Made by a program: the position numbers and the translations under genes
NCBI RefSeq assembly: GCF_023487995.1
Contig: NZ_JAMFKN010000002.1
Location: 62,001 to 126,000 of the forward strand
Origin: Thermohalobaculum sediminis
Lineage (GTDB): Bacteria; Pseudomonadota; Alphaproteobacteria; Rhodobacterales; Rhodobacteraceae
Direction: 5' to 3'
DNA length: 64,000 nt
Part shown: in pieces, positions 44,730 through 54,085 of the stretch
Position numbering within the stretch: the first letter of the stretch is position 1
How the letters are laid out: each line of letters begins with the position of its first letter
The notes under the pieces: model-generated
Database searches by the model: none
What the model was told of the DNA's origin: nothing
Seen by the model: the letters and a program-made list of their open reading frames with translations, nothing else

Positions 44730-46352
44730 ATGGAGGGGGCGGAGTTCGACTTCGTCATCGTCGGCGCGGGCTCGGCGGGCGCCGTGCTCGCGAACCGCCT
44801 CAGCGCGGACGGGCGCCACCGCGTCCTCGTGCTCGAGGCAGGCGGCCCGGACCGCAGCCCCTGGCTTCATCTGCCGATCGGCTACGGCAAGGTCTACTAC
44901 GACGCCCGCGTGAACTGGAAGTACGTGACCGAGCCCGTCGAGGCGCTGGGCGGGCGCACCAGCTACTGGCCGCGCGGCAAGGTCGCGGGCGGGTCGAGCT
45001 CGATCAACGCCATGGTCTATGTCCGCGGCCATCCGGCCGACTTCGACGGGTGGGCCGAGCACGCGCCCGGCTGGTCCTGGGCCGATGTGGGACCCCTGTT
45101 CCGGCGGATGGAGGACTGGTCGGGCGGGGCCGATACCCATCGCGGCGCGGGCGGCCCGCTCGCGGTCTCGGACGTGTCGGACGAGGTGCACCCGCTGTGC
45201 CACCGGTTCCTCGAGGCCGCGCGGCAGGCGGGCTTTCCGGTCACCGCCGACTACAACGGCGCGACGATGGAGGGGGCGGCGCTCTACCAGATCACGACGC
45301 GCAGCGGGCGGCGCGCCTCGACCGCGCGCTGCTACCTGCGCCCGGCGATGCGCCGCGCGAACCTCGCGACGGTGTTTCATGCCCATGTCACGGGGATAGC
45401 GTTCGAGGGGCGCCGTGCCGTAGCTGTCCACTATCGACAGCACGGCGCCGAGCGGACCGTCCGCGCCCGGCGCGAGATCGTGCTGGCGGCAGGCGCCATC
45501 GGCAGCCCGCAGATCCTCCAGCTTTCAGGGATAGGGCCAGGCGCGCTGCTGCAATCCATGGAAGTTCCGGTGGTGCGCGATGTTCCCGCGGTGGGGCGGA
45601 ACCTGCAGGACCATCTCTGCACCGACAACCTCTACCGTGCGCGCGTTCCGACGCTCAACCAGGTCCTGGGGCCCTGGGCGGGCAAGCTGCGGGTGGGGCT
45701 TCGCTACCTGCTGACGCGCCGCGGCCCGCTCAGCCTCAGCGTCAACCAGGCGGGCGGCTTCCTGCGCTCGCGCGCGGATATCGATCGGCCGGACATCCAG
45801 CTCTATTTCTCGCCCGTCAGCTACACGCGCGCGCCGGCCGGTAAGCGGCCGCTGATGAGCCCCGACCCCTTCCCCGGCTTCCTTTTCGGCATGAACCCCT
45901 GCCGCCCCCAGAGCCGGGGTCGCCTGCAGATCCGCTCGCCCGACCCCTTCGAGCCCCCCGCGATCCATCCCAACTACCTCGCGGCGCCCGAGGACCTCGC
46001 GCAGATGCTGGCGGGCATCCGCCTTCTGCGCCGCATCGCGGCGGCCCCCGCGCTCGCCGCCGTGATCGAGAGCGAGCTTGAGCCGGGCGCCGGGACCACG
46101 ACCGACGCCGAGCTCGAAGCCTTCGTGCGCGCCCGATCCTGGACGGTGTTCCACCCCTGCGGAACCTGCCGGATGGACCGCGATCCCGAAAACGCCGTGG
46201 TCGACCCGACGCTGAAGGTCCACGGCATTGAGGGCCTCCGCGTCGCCGACGCCTCGATATTTCCGAACATCACGACTGGAAACACCAACGCGCCCGCGAT
46301 CATGGTCGGCGAGAAAGCCGCCGACCTGATCTTGGGCGGGGCGCGCACCTGA
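44730..46352 (+). CDS. GMC-family flavin-dependent oxidoreductase (choline/alcohol dehydrogenase-like)
   Basis: 540-residue FAD enzyme that oxidises an alcohol to an aldehyde. FAD site: FDFVIVGAGSAGAVLANRLS; GMC motifs YWPRGKVAGGSSSINAMVY and GAIGSPQILQLSGIG; catalytic histidine in VFHPCGTCRM. No signal peptide, so cytosolic or peripheral. In an operon with a polyamine-type importer, an amine oxidase and an enolase-superfamily enzyme, it fits stepwise oxidation of an imported hydroxylated amine; choline-like substrates are only one option. Confidence 0.92.
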   Translation: MEGAEFDFVIVGAGSAGAVLANRLSADGRHRVLVLEAGGPDRSPWLHLPIGYGKVYYDARVNWKYVTEPVEALGGRTSYWPRGKVAGGSSSINAMVYVRGHPADFDGWAEHAPGWSWADVGPLFRRMEDWSGGADTHRGAGGPLAVSDVSDEVHPLCHRFLEAARQAGFPVTADYNGATMEGAALYQITTRSGRRASTARCYLRPAMRRANLATVFHAHVTGIAFEGRRAVAVHYRQHGAERTVRARREIVLAAGAIGSPQILQLSGIGPGALLQSMEVPVVRDVPAVGRNLQDHLCTDNLYRARVPTLNQVLGPWAGKLRVGLRYLLTRRGPLSLSVNQAGGFLRSRADIDRPDIQLYFSPVSYTRAPAGKRPLMSPDPFPGFLFGMNPCRPQSRGRLQIRSPDPFEPPAIHPNYLAAPEDLAQMLAGIRLLRRIAAAPALAAVIESELEPGAGTTTDAELEAFVRARSWTVFHPCGTCRMDRDPENAVVDPTLKVHGIEGLRVADASIFPNITTGNTNAPAIMVGEKAADLILGGART

Positions 46353-46362
46353 GGGGGCCATC

Positions 46363-47466
46363 ATGAAGATCCGAAGCATCGAGACTTTCTGCAACCGGTA
46401 CGTGGGCTTCGTCCGCGTCACGTCCGAGGACGGCGCGCAGGGCTGGGGCCAGGTCTCGACCTACAATTCCGACATCACCTGCGAGGTGATGCACCGGCAG
46501 GTCGCGCCCTGGACGCTGGGGCAGGACACGACCGACCTCGACGACCTCCTGGACCTCGTGACCGAGCGCGAGCACAAGTTCCCCGGCTCGTATCTGCGGC
46601 GCGCGCTCGCGGGCCTCGACACCGCCATCTGGGACCTGCGCGGCAAGCTGGCCGGCAAGCCGGTGGTCGCCCTTCTCGGCGGCACGCCGGGACCCATCCG
46701 GGCCTACGCCTCGTCGATGAAGCGCGACATCACGCCGAAGGCCGAGGGCGAGCGGCTGAAGCGCCTTGCCGGCGAGCAGGGCTTCACCGCCTTCAAGGTC
46801 CGCGCCGGCGCCGAGGTCGGGCGCAACCGCGACGAGTGGCCGGGCCGGACCGAGGAGATCATCCCCGAGATGCGCCGCGCGCTGGGCCCCGACGCCGACC
46901 TGCTGATCGACGCGAACAGCTGCTACAGCCCGCCCCGCGCGATCGAGGTCGGGAGGGTGCTCGAGGCGCATGGCTTCTGCCATTACGAGGAGCCCTGCCC
47001 CTACTGGGAACTGGAGCAGACCAAGGAGGTCGCGGACGCGCTCGACATCGACGTCACGGGCGGCGAGCAGGATTGCGACCTCTCGACCTGGCGGCACATG
47101 ATCGAGATGCGCGCCGTCGACATCGTGCAGCCCGATGTCTGCTACCTGGGCGGCATCGCGCGGACGCTGCGGGTCGCGCGGATGGCCGAGGCCGCAGGCC
47201 TCCCGGTCACGCCGCATTGCGCGAACCTCTCGATGGTCACGCTCTTCACCATGCACCTGCTGCGCGCCATCCCGAATGCGGGGAAATACCTCGAATTCTC
47301 GATCGAGGGGCCGGACTATTACCCATGGCAGGAGGGGCTCTTCGTCGTTAGCCCCTATGGCATCGAGGACGGCGCGGCGATGGTGACGGACGCGCCCGGC
47401 TGGGGCGTCGAGATCTCGGCCGAGTGGCTCGCGCGCTCGGCCTACCAGGTCTCCGCCCTAGACTGA
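46363..47466 (+). CDS. Mandelate racemase/muconate lactonizing enzyme family protein (enolase superfamily)
   Basis: 367-residue metal-dependent enzyme that abstracts an alpha-proton from a carboxylate. The lid domain (1-125) is followed by a barrel with a KVRAG lysine motif, metal ligands in LLIDANSCYS, YEEPCPYWE and VTGGEQDC, and the DIVQPDVCYLGG strand plus PHCAN. It is 10 bases after the GMC gene. The family includes sugar-acid dehydratases and racemases; the likely product here is a keto acid, specificity unknown. Confidence 0.9.
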   Translation: MKIRSIETFCNRYVGFVRVTSEDGAQGWGQVSTYNSDITCEVMHRQVAPWTLGQDTTDLDDLLDLVTEREHKFPGSYLRRALAGLDTAIWDLRGKLAGKPVVALLGGTPGPIRAYASSMKRDITPKAEGERLKRLAGEQGFTAFKVRAGAEVGRNRDEWPGRTEEIIPEMRRALGPDADLLIDANSCYSPPRAIEVGRVLEAHGFCHYEEPCPYWELEQTKEVADALDIDVTGGEQDCDLSTWRHMIEMRAVDIVQPDVCYLGGIARTLRVARMAEAAGLPVTPHCANLSMVTLFTMHLLRAIPNAGKYLEFSIEGPDYYPWQEGLFVVSPYGIEDGAAMVTDAPGWGVEISAEWLARSAYQVSALD

Positions 47467-47682
47467 GGGCGCCGCCGCCCATCCCGGTGGCGCGCCCCGC
47501 GCCGCCGCGTGATCGGGAACGCCGACAGGACGGAGCGCGCGACGAAACCCAGGCCGCGCTTCGGATCGCGAGCGGGTGCGCGAGGGGCGCTGCCGAACAA
47601 CCTTAGATTGCATTTGAGAGGGTGTGTGCAATTATGGGGCGCTTCGATTTGCGTAAGCCGACCTCATGCGCGGGAGCTGGCA

Positions 47683-47871
47683 GTGTTCGATCAGGGTCGC
47701 CCGTTCGCGCATCGGCAGGGGTCGCAGGCGAAAGCACCAGCGATCCTCGACTGGCTCGTTCTGGCCGCCTGCATCGCGCTGCTCGCGCTCGGGGTCGCGA
47801 TGTACCTGGCGCCGTCGCAGACCGCCAATGACCTGAAGGCCATACTCGAGCGCAGCCCCTCGGCACCGTGA
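47683..47871 (+). CDS. Small single-span membrane protein (hypothetical)
   Basis: Possible 62-residue protein from a GTG at 47683 with GGAG 6 bases upstream (47673-47676). It has a polar N-terminus (VFDQGRPFAHRQGSQAKAP), one clear membrane helix (LDWLVLAACIALLALGVAMYL) and a short C-tail. No homologue is recognised. It lies in a 430-base gap between the enolase-superfamily gene and a pseudogene. The helix and ribosome site argue for it; in GC-rich DNA chance ORFs are common. Confidence 0.5.
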   Translation: MFDQGRPFAHRQGSQAKAPAILDWLVLAACIALLALGVAMYLAPSQTANDLKAILERSPSAP

Positions 47872-47896
47872 GACGCCGCGCCGGCGGCCGGGCGTG

Positions 47897-49922
47897 TTAC
47901 TTGGCGCTCCTCGGCCCCGCGCATCCTCGGGTCGAGAGGAATACCGGGCGGCGATGGCGCCGCCCGGCGGATGTTCCGCCCGGTTCGCAGGCGAAGGCGA
48001 ACATGTCGACCGACGTCGCCGACCCCGTCAGCAGACCGGCCGTCTCGAAGGCGATGGCGGAGACGTCCTCCAGCACGTGCCAGATCTCGTCGTCGGCGCT
48101 CCGCTCCTCCAGCACGAGGAAGTCCGCCGTCGCGGCCGACCCGTCATTCGCGAGATCCGTCAGCCGCAGCATGGCCGGATCCTCGCCGAAGAAGCTGGAG
48201 ATGCCCGCCGACACCCGCGGATCGAGGCCGCTCGCCGCGTCGAAGGCGAACGAGCCACCCTTGTGGTTGACGCCCTGCGCGATCGTGAAGGCCTGGGCAT
48301 CGACCACGCCCCGGTCGATCACGCCCGACGCGCTCGCCGCATCGATCGCGACCCAGCCGACCACTTCCGCGCTGTGCAGGCCGTCGCTGGCCTCCTGCTC
48401 CTGGGTGGCGACTTCGAACCCGGTCGTCGTGACGTTGCGCACCCGCGCGATCGCCCAGCCGGTGCCGTGTCGGTCTGGCGCTGGACGAGCACCGTCGGCG
48501 CCTCGTCGAAGGCATGTTCGAACGTCACGGCGGTGAAGGTCGACACCGCCCCCGCCGCGAGATCGACGGTCCCGACCTCGAGCCGCGTGTCGTCCGGCAG
48601 GGTCCAGTTTCCCTACTCGAGGGGTGAGCATCGACACCGTCTCCGGGTTATGCCAGCCGTCGAGGTAGTCGGGCTCATGGAGCGCGACCGTCGCGCCGGT
48701 TGCCGTCACCCCGCTCACCGTCACCGAGACCGGCTGGTTGCCCGCCAGCGTCGGGGGCGGGAGGGCGACCACCGGGGCGGCGAAGGTCGCTCCGTACTGG
48801 TAGCCGACGACCCGCGCGTTGTGGCTGAGCGTGATCTCCTGCACCGCACCCACGGTCACTTCCTCCGGGATCGGCTCGTATTCGATCACCAGCCGGATGT
48901 CGTAGAGGTTGGCCGCATCCTGCCGGTCGCCCTTGAGGTAGGCGGCCGCATCGAGGAAGTTCTGGTCGAGGGTGACGCCGTTGGGCGTGACCGCCGACAG
49001 GATCAGCCCCTCGGGCAACGCGTCGCCGGCACCGAGAGTGCCATTCACCCGCGACCATCCCTCGTCGATGATGCCGTCACCATCGACATCCAGCCGCGTG
49101 GGGTCGATCACCTTCCAGCCGAGGCTGGTGCCGAGCGGCGAGGGATCGGGGATCCCGTCGCCGTCCGCGTCCGCGCCCCGGTCGAGCAGGTTGAGGGTCG
49201 TGGTGGTCCGCACCCCCGTCTCGTACTTGATGTTGTCGCGCTGATAGGGCGGCGGCGTGTTCGGGACCAACGGCACGGTCGAAGTCGAGATCGTCGTGGA
49301 GCGTGTCGGCGCCGCCCACTTTGTCGATCGCCCGCTACAGCGCCTCGGCCAGCTCCTCGACATAGAAGTCGTGGACGAGACCGGGCTCGAGCGTGCCGAC
49401 GGGGCCCGTCGGTCGCAGGTCCAGCAGCTTGTGGTCGTTGCCGAGCGGCGCGATCGCGTCCGCATCACCCGGGAAGGCGTGGTCCGAGAGCAGGTCGGCC
49501 ATCGTGGCAAAGTGCTCGGTCGAGGCCTTGACGGTCTCGCCACCGATACCGAGCGCCCAGGTGCCGAGCGGCGCGCCCGAACGGAAGACATCGGTCTCGG
49601 CGTTCCGAAGCGCGAGGCCAAGCACGGTCGTCGGGTCGCTCGGATCGTAGCACTTCCCGGCGAACCCCTCGGCGTAATCGCCGTCTAGGACCTTCTGCTC
49701 GGCGCCGATGAAGTCGGTGGCGTAGAAGCCGAACTCGTTGTCGATGCCGTAGAGGACGTTGCCGTCCTCGTCGATGAAGGGCGTCACGACCGAGCCTGCA
49801 AGGTCGAGGAAGCTCGGGTTGTCGGCGAATGGCAGACCGGAAAATGTCCCTGCCAGGTCATCGATGCTGAAAACATGAATTGGCGAATTGTAGACAGTCC
49901 TGAAGATCCTCTTTCCGACCAC
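47897..49922 (-). pseudogene. Decayed secreted-type protein with calcium-repeat and H-type-lectin-like segments
   Basis: Pieces of one protein are spread over different frames: 49922-49335 (from MVGKRIFRTVYNSPIHVFSI), an in-frame TAG at 49335-49337, then the same frame to about 49275 (KVGGADTLHDDLDFDRA), then another frame (YQRDNIKYETGVRTTTTLNL, two DxDGDG calcium-binding runs DADGDGIPD and DVDGDGIIDEG), a shift near 48610 and back near 48480. Two related segments, HEPDYLDGWHNPETVS and QEQEASDGLHSAEVVGWVAI, belong to a repeat found in large secreted proteins. At least three frameshifts and one nonsense codon. No signal peptide is seen, so type I export would have been likely. Confidence 0.7.
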
Positions 49923-50012
49923 GCGAACGCGCGTCAGTTCCGCCTTGCCGACACTTGTGCGATTGAGGCCGCACCCTCGCCGAGGGTTCTACAGGTTCGA
50001 TGTGTTTAAGAC

Positions 50013-50028
50013 TTTGACGGACGTCAAA
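50013..50028. promoter_or_regulatory. Palindrome TTTGACG-GA-CGTCAAA
   Basis: Perfect 7-bp arms around a 2-base centre, about 90 bases upstream of the pseudogene start (49922) and 160 bases past the phosphodiesterase stop. It lies in a comparatively AT-rich part of a 264-base gene-free gap. A dimeric regulator site is likely; the cognate protein is unknown, and its target gene is apparently dead. Confidence 0.5.
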
Positions 50029-50186
50029 TTCGTTTCGAGATCCGCACCCTTGCGCCGGACAAAATGACGAAGGGAGAGGCGCGCGCGGCCCGCCGCCGCA
50101 AGCCAGACGCTTCCCTCAAGCCCCACGAGCCGCCGCGCAGACCACCCATGGCGCTTCGGGCAATGTCGTGATCGGGGAGGGGGATT

Positions 50187-50984
50187 TCAGAACGGGAACG
50201 GGCCTTGGGTCTCGCAGAAGGTGAGCGTGGCACTCAGGAAGCGGCCGTTCCACTCGTGGACCATGTAGCCGCGCGGCCCGGTCCTGAAGCCGACCGGCGC
50301 TTCCACCCGGTAGTCGATGGCGAAGGCGCTGCAGACCGACGGCGCGGCCAGCGCCACATGGCTGCCGACCGCGCCGGCAATCGGGGCGTGCACATGGCCG
50401 CAGATGATGCGGACGGGGCCGCCCGCCCCGCCCAGCGCCACCTCAAGCTCGCCGCCGCGGCTGAGGCCGATCCGGTCCATGAAGCGGATTCCGGTCTCGA
50501 AGGGCGGATGGTGCATCGCGATCAGCACCGCCCGCCCGCCGGCGCCCTCGAGCGCGGCGGCGAGGAAGGACAGGGATGCGTCGCTCAGGCTGCCGCCGCT
50601 CTCGCCCTCGACCAGCGTGTCGAGGCCGATCACGCGCAGTTCGCCAAGGTCGACCGCCCAGTCGATCGGGCCTCGGGCCGGCACGCCGGCGAGGTCGGCG
50701 AAGGCCTCGCGCATCGGCTCGCGCCGGTCGTGGTTGCCGGGCACCACCATCAGCGGCAACCCCAGCCGGTCGAGCTGGCGGCGCGCCAGGGCGTAGCTCT
50801 CGGGGCTTCCGTCGTCGCTGACATCGCCCGTCACCAGCACGGCGTCGATGGGCCCGAAGCCACGCATGTCATCAAGGATGCGGCCGATCGCGTCCTCGAG
50901 CAGCCCCTCGGTGTCGAGCTGCCCCGACACCCGGCGCGGGCGCGCCACGACATGCAGGTCGCTGATCTGGATCACGCGCGGCAT
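50187..50984 (-). CDS. Metallophosphoesterase, GpdQ/CpdA-like phosphodiesterase
   Basis: 265-residue class III phosphodiesterase with a di-metal centre. All metal motifs are present: QISDLHV, VTGDVSDDGS, VVPGNHDRRE, AMHHPPFETG and ICGHVHAPI. Length and motif set fit GpdQ (glycerophosphodiesterase) and CpdA (cAMP phosphodiesterase). Last gene of the DeoR-ABC operon, 31 bases after the second permease, so a transported phosphodiester is the likelier substrate than cAMP. Confidence 0.9.
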   Translation of the reverse strand: MPRVIQISDLHVVARPRRVSGQLDTEGLLEDAIGRILDDMRGFGPIDAVLVTGDVSDDGSPESYALARRQLDRLGLPLMVVPGNHDRREPMREAFADLAGVPARGPIDWAVDLGELRVIGLDTLVEGESGGSLSDASLSFLAAALEGAGGRAVLIAMHHPPFETGIRFMDRIGLSRGGELEVALGGAGGPVRIICGHVHAPIAGAVGSHVALAAPSVCSAFAIDYRVEAPVGFRTGPRGYMVHEWNGRFLSATLTFCETQGPFPF

Positions 50985-51015
50985 CGGGCCTCGCGCCGGT
51001 CCGCCGTCGCGCGCG

Positions 51016-51825
51016 TCACTTGATCCCCGCCCGCAGGAAGGCCTGCACGAACTGGCGCTGGAACACCAGGAAGGCCACCAGCAGCGGCGCGATGGACATC
51101 ATCGTCGCGGCCGAGATGACCGAGATGTCGACACCGTTCTCGGGCGCCCCGAAGATCGAAAGGCCAACCGTCAGTGGCCGCGTCTCGGGCGAGTTCGTCA
51201 CGATCAGCGGCCACAGGAAATTGTTCCAGTGGGTCGAGACCGAGACCAGCGCGTAGGCCAGGTACGTGGGCCAGGCCAGCGGCACATAGACCCGCATAAG
51301 CAACCCCAGCCAGCCGCACCCCTCGATCCGCGCGGCCTCGTGCAGCTCGATCGGCACCGACTTGAAGGCTTGCCGCATAAGGAAGATGCCGAAGGCGCTG
51401 GCCATGTAGGGCATCCCGACCCCGAGGATCGTGTCGAACAGCCCGATGCGCGAGACCATGGCGTAGTTCTCGACGATCAGCACCTCGGGCAGGATGAACA
51501 GCTGCATCAGGACGAGGATGAAGACGAGGTCCTTTCCCGGAAACGCCACCTTGGCGAAGGCGAAGCCCGCGAGCGTGGTGACCACGAACTGCCCGATCAG
51601 CACCACGGTGACAAGGATGAACGTGTTCACGAAGTAGCGCAGCCACGGCGCCCCCGCCCAGGCCGTGCGGAAGTTGTCGAGCGTCCACGGCGCCCAAATG
51701 TTGAGGTTCACCGCATCCGAGGTCGAGTGGAAGGCCGCCCAGAACGCGAACAGGAGCGGCGAGATCCAGACCGCCGCCAGCAGCAGCGCGCCAAGGCCCT
51801 CGGCATGTCGCATGGCCGCGCTCAT
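51016..51825 (-). CDS. Ugp-type ABC transporter permease (UgpE-like)
   Basis: 269-residue inner-membrane permease of the carbohydrate-uptake type. Coupling loop VPIELHEAARIEGCGWLGLL, six membrane segments, and a final VAFLVFQRQFVQAFLRAGIK end typical of UgpE/MalG relatives. It overlaps the preceding permease by four bases (ATGA). Confidence 0.93.
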   Translation of the reverse strand: MSAAMRHAEGLGALLLAAVWISPLLFAFWAAFHSTSDAVNLNIWAPWTLDNFRTAWAGAPWLRYFVNTFILVTVVLIGQFVVTTLAGFAFAKVAFPGKDLVFILVLMQLFILPEVLIVENYAMVSRIGLFDTILGVGMPYMASAFGIFLMRQAFKSVPIELHEAARIEGCGWLGLLMRVYVPLAWPTYLAYALVSVSTHWNNFLWPLIVTNSPETRPLTVGLSIFGAPENGVDISVISAATMMSIAPLLVAFLVFQRQFVQAFLRAGIK

Positions 51826-52715
51826 TGGTAATGCGTCCGCTTGTCGAGATAGCTGAACTTGATCCCCGCCACGACCGCGAGCACGCCGAGCACCAGGATC
51901 GTCATCGCAGCCGCGTGGGGCGCGTCGAAGAACGCGAAGGCCATCTCCCAGATGTAGTAGAGGATCAGCTTCGAGGCGTCCGACGGCCCACCCTTCGTGA
52001 GGATGAAGAGGTGGTCGATAAGCTTCACGGAGTTGATCAGCGCGTTCACGACGATGAACAGCGTGGTGGGCATCAGCAGCGGCAGCACGATGCGCCGGGT
52101 GTAGGTCCAGCGGCTCGCGCCCTCGATGTCGGCCGCCTCACGCAGGTCCTCGGGGATGGTCTGGAGCGCGGCGAGGTAGAAGATCATGAAGAACCCCGCC
52201 TCCTTCCAGACCGTCACGATGATGACGGCCCAGAGCGCCGTCTCGGGCTGCCCCAGCCAGTTCACCGAGGGCAGGCCGAACAGCGCCCCGATCTGGTCGA
52301 GCACGCCAAGCCCCGGCGTGTAGAAGAACAGCCACAGGTTGGCCGCGGCGATCATCGGCAGCACCGTGGGGGTGAAATAGGCCGTGCGCACGAGCCCCCG
52401 CGCCGGGATCTTCGAATTCGCCCACAGCGCCATGGCAAGCGCGATGGTGATCGAGACCGGGATCGTCACCGCGGCGTAGATGAGGTTGTTCTTGACGACG
52501 AGCCAGAAGGTCGGGTCGGCCATGAGATCGCGGTAGTTCTCGAGCCCCACGAATTCCGGAGGCTTGCGGCGCGTCCCCCGCGAGAAGAGGCTGGACCAGA
52601 GGGTCGCTATCGAGGGGTAGAAGGCGAAGGTCGTGAGCAGGACGGCCGCGGGCGACAGCAGGAGCCATCCGTAGATGGCCTGCCGCCTGCGCTCGAGAGC
52701 TGCCTGTGCCGACAT
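51822..52715 (-). CDS. Ugp-type ABC transporter permease (UgpA-like)
   Basis: 297-residue permease with six membrane segments; coupling loop IPEDLREAADIEGASRWTYT and LPLLMPTTLFIVVNALINS are typical of UgpA/MalF-type proteins. The gap to the binding-protein gene (65 bases) contains the hairpin at 52742-52770. Confidence 0.93.
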   Translation of the reverse strand: MSAQAALERRRQAIYGWLLLSPAAVLLTTFAFYPSIATLWSSLFSRGTRRKPPEFVGLENYRDLMADPTFWLVVKNNLIYAAVTIPVSITIALAMALWANSKIPARGLVRTAYFTPTVLPMIAAANLWLFFYTPGLGVLDQIGALFGLPSVNWLGQPETALWAVIIVTVWKEAGFFMIFYLAALQTIPEDLREAADIEGASRWTYTRRIVLPLLMPTTLFIVVNALINSVKLIDHLFILTKGGPSDASKLILYYIWEMAFAFFDAPHAAAMTILVLGVLAVVAGIKFSYLDKRTHYQ

Positions 52716-52732
52716 CGCTCACGCCCCTGTCG

Positions 52733-52770
52733 CGGAAAAGACCGGGCGGCGGCCTCGGCGCGCCGCCCGG
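52733..52770 (-). terminator. Hairpin plus T-rich tail after the Ugp-like binding-protein gene
   Basis: On the minus strand a perfect 9-bp stem CCGGGCGGC / GCCGCCCGG (52770-52762 and 52750-52742) with an 11-base loop is followed by TCTTTTCC, the nearest thing to an intrinsic terminator in this window. It lies 10 bases after the binding-protein stop and before the permease genes, so it probably lowers permease relative to binding-protein expression. Confidence 0.65.
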
Positions 52771-52780
52771 CGGGAAACCC

Positions 52781-54043
52781 TCACCGATAGGGCTTGAGCA
52801 GCCGCTCGGCCGCGGCCTGCGCCTCGGCCAGCGCCTCGGCGGGCGGCTTCGTGCCGGTCAGCGCCGCCTGAATCGCGTTGTTGAGACCCTCGCGCACGCG
52901 GGCCGTCTCGAAGGTCGAGAACTCCGCGACGGCATGCTCAAGCTGATTGCGCGCGACCAGCGCGGGCGGGAACTCGGCGGTATAGGCCTTCAGCGCCTCG
53001 GTCTCGTAGGCCGCGGGCGAGACGCCCATGTAGCCGGTCGCGATCGACCAGGCGGCGGCCTGCTCGGGCGACGTCATGAACCTGATCAGCTCCAGCGCGG
53101 CGCGGCGCTCTTCCTCCGAGGTGTCCTTGAAGATGTAGAAGTTGCCGCCGCCGGTCGGCGAACCGGGGCGGACATTGGCAGGCAGCTCGGCCACGCCGAA
53201 GTCGAACGCGGCCGCACCCTTCACCGCCGTCAGGTTGCCGGTCGAGTGCCACATCATCGCGGTCTGCCCCTCGAGGAAGGCCTGGCGCAACGTGCCCCAC
53301 TCGACCGTCCCGGCGGGCATGATTCCGTGCTCGGTGGAAAGCGATTTCCAGAACTCCAGCGTCTCGATCACCGCGGGGTCGTCGAACTGGGTCGTCAGCC
53401 CGTCATCCGACATCAGCTCCTTGCCGTTCTGGATCGCGAGCGCCTGGAACATCCAGTAGGGATAGCCGGTCGAGGGGATCATCAGTCCCCAGGTTCCGTC
53501 GCGGGTCAGCGCCTTGCCCATCTCGACCATCTCGGCCCATGTGCTGGGCGGGGCCTCGGGGTCGAGCCCGGCCTCGCGGAACTTGTCCTTGTTGTAGTAG
53601 GCGACGATGGTCGAGCGCTGGAACGGAATGCCCCAGGTCTTGCCCTCGACCCGGCCATTGGCCATTAGGGCGGGATAGAATCTGCCGAGCCACGCCGTCT
53701 CCTCGTCGCCCGAGACCACGTCGTCGAACGGCAGGATGATGTCCTGCTCGATCAGGTCGTAGACGTCGATCGAGAACATCACCGCAAGCTGTGCGGGCTC
53801 GCCCGAATTGAGGGCCGAGAGCGCGCGCACCCGGGTGTCGTCGTAATTGCCCGAGTAGATCGCATTCACCTTGATGTCGGGGTGCTTCGCCTCGAACTCG
53901 GCGACCATGCCGTTCACGACCTCGGTCAGCGGGCCGCCGACCGCGATCGGATAGTACATCGTGAGCTCCGTCTTCGCGGCGGCAGCCGAGGCGAGAAGCG
54001 CCGCGACCGCGGCCCCGAGGCCGATCTTCTTCAGGATTCCCAT
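52781..54043 (-). CDS. ABC substrate-binding protein, UgpB-like
   Basis: 420-residue periplasmic binding protein with a signal peptide (MGILKKIGLGAAVAALLASA, cleavage AAAAK). Conserved pieces resemble UgpB: STIVAYYNKDKFREAGLDPE, PTGGGNFYIFKDTSEEER and MTSPEQAAAWSIATGYMGVS. UgpB binds glycerol-3-phosphate and glycerophosphodiesters; with two phosphatase-type genes in the locus a phosphorylated glycerol compound is a good guess. It follows the ATPase gene by 42 bases. Confidence 0.9.
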   Translation of the reverse strand: MGILKKIGLGAAVAALLASAAAAKTELTMYYPIAVGGPLTEVVNGMVAEFEAKHPDIKVNAIYSGNYDDTRVRALSALNSGEPAQLAVMFSIDVYDLIEQDIILPFDDVVSGDEETAWLGRFYPALMANGRVEGKTWGIPFQRSTIVAYYNKDKFREAGLDPEAPPSTWAEMVEMGKALTRDGTWGLMIPSTGYPYWMFQALAIQNGKELMSDDGLTTQFDDPAVIETLEFWKSLSTEHGIMPAGTVEWGTLRQAFLEGQTAMMWHSTGNLTAVKGAAAFDFGVAELPANVRPGSPTGGGNFYIFKDTSEEERRAALELIRFMTSPEQAAAWSIATGYMGVSPAAYETEALKAYTAEFPPALVARNQLEHAVAEFSTFETARVREGLNNAIQAALTGTKPPAEALAEAQAAAERLLKPYR

Positions 54044-54085
54044 GACTGACTCCCTGTTCGCTGCTTCGACTTTGCGCCCGGACCG

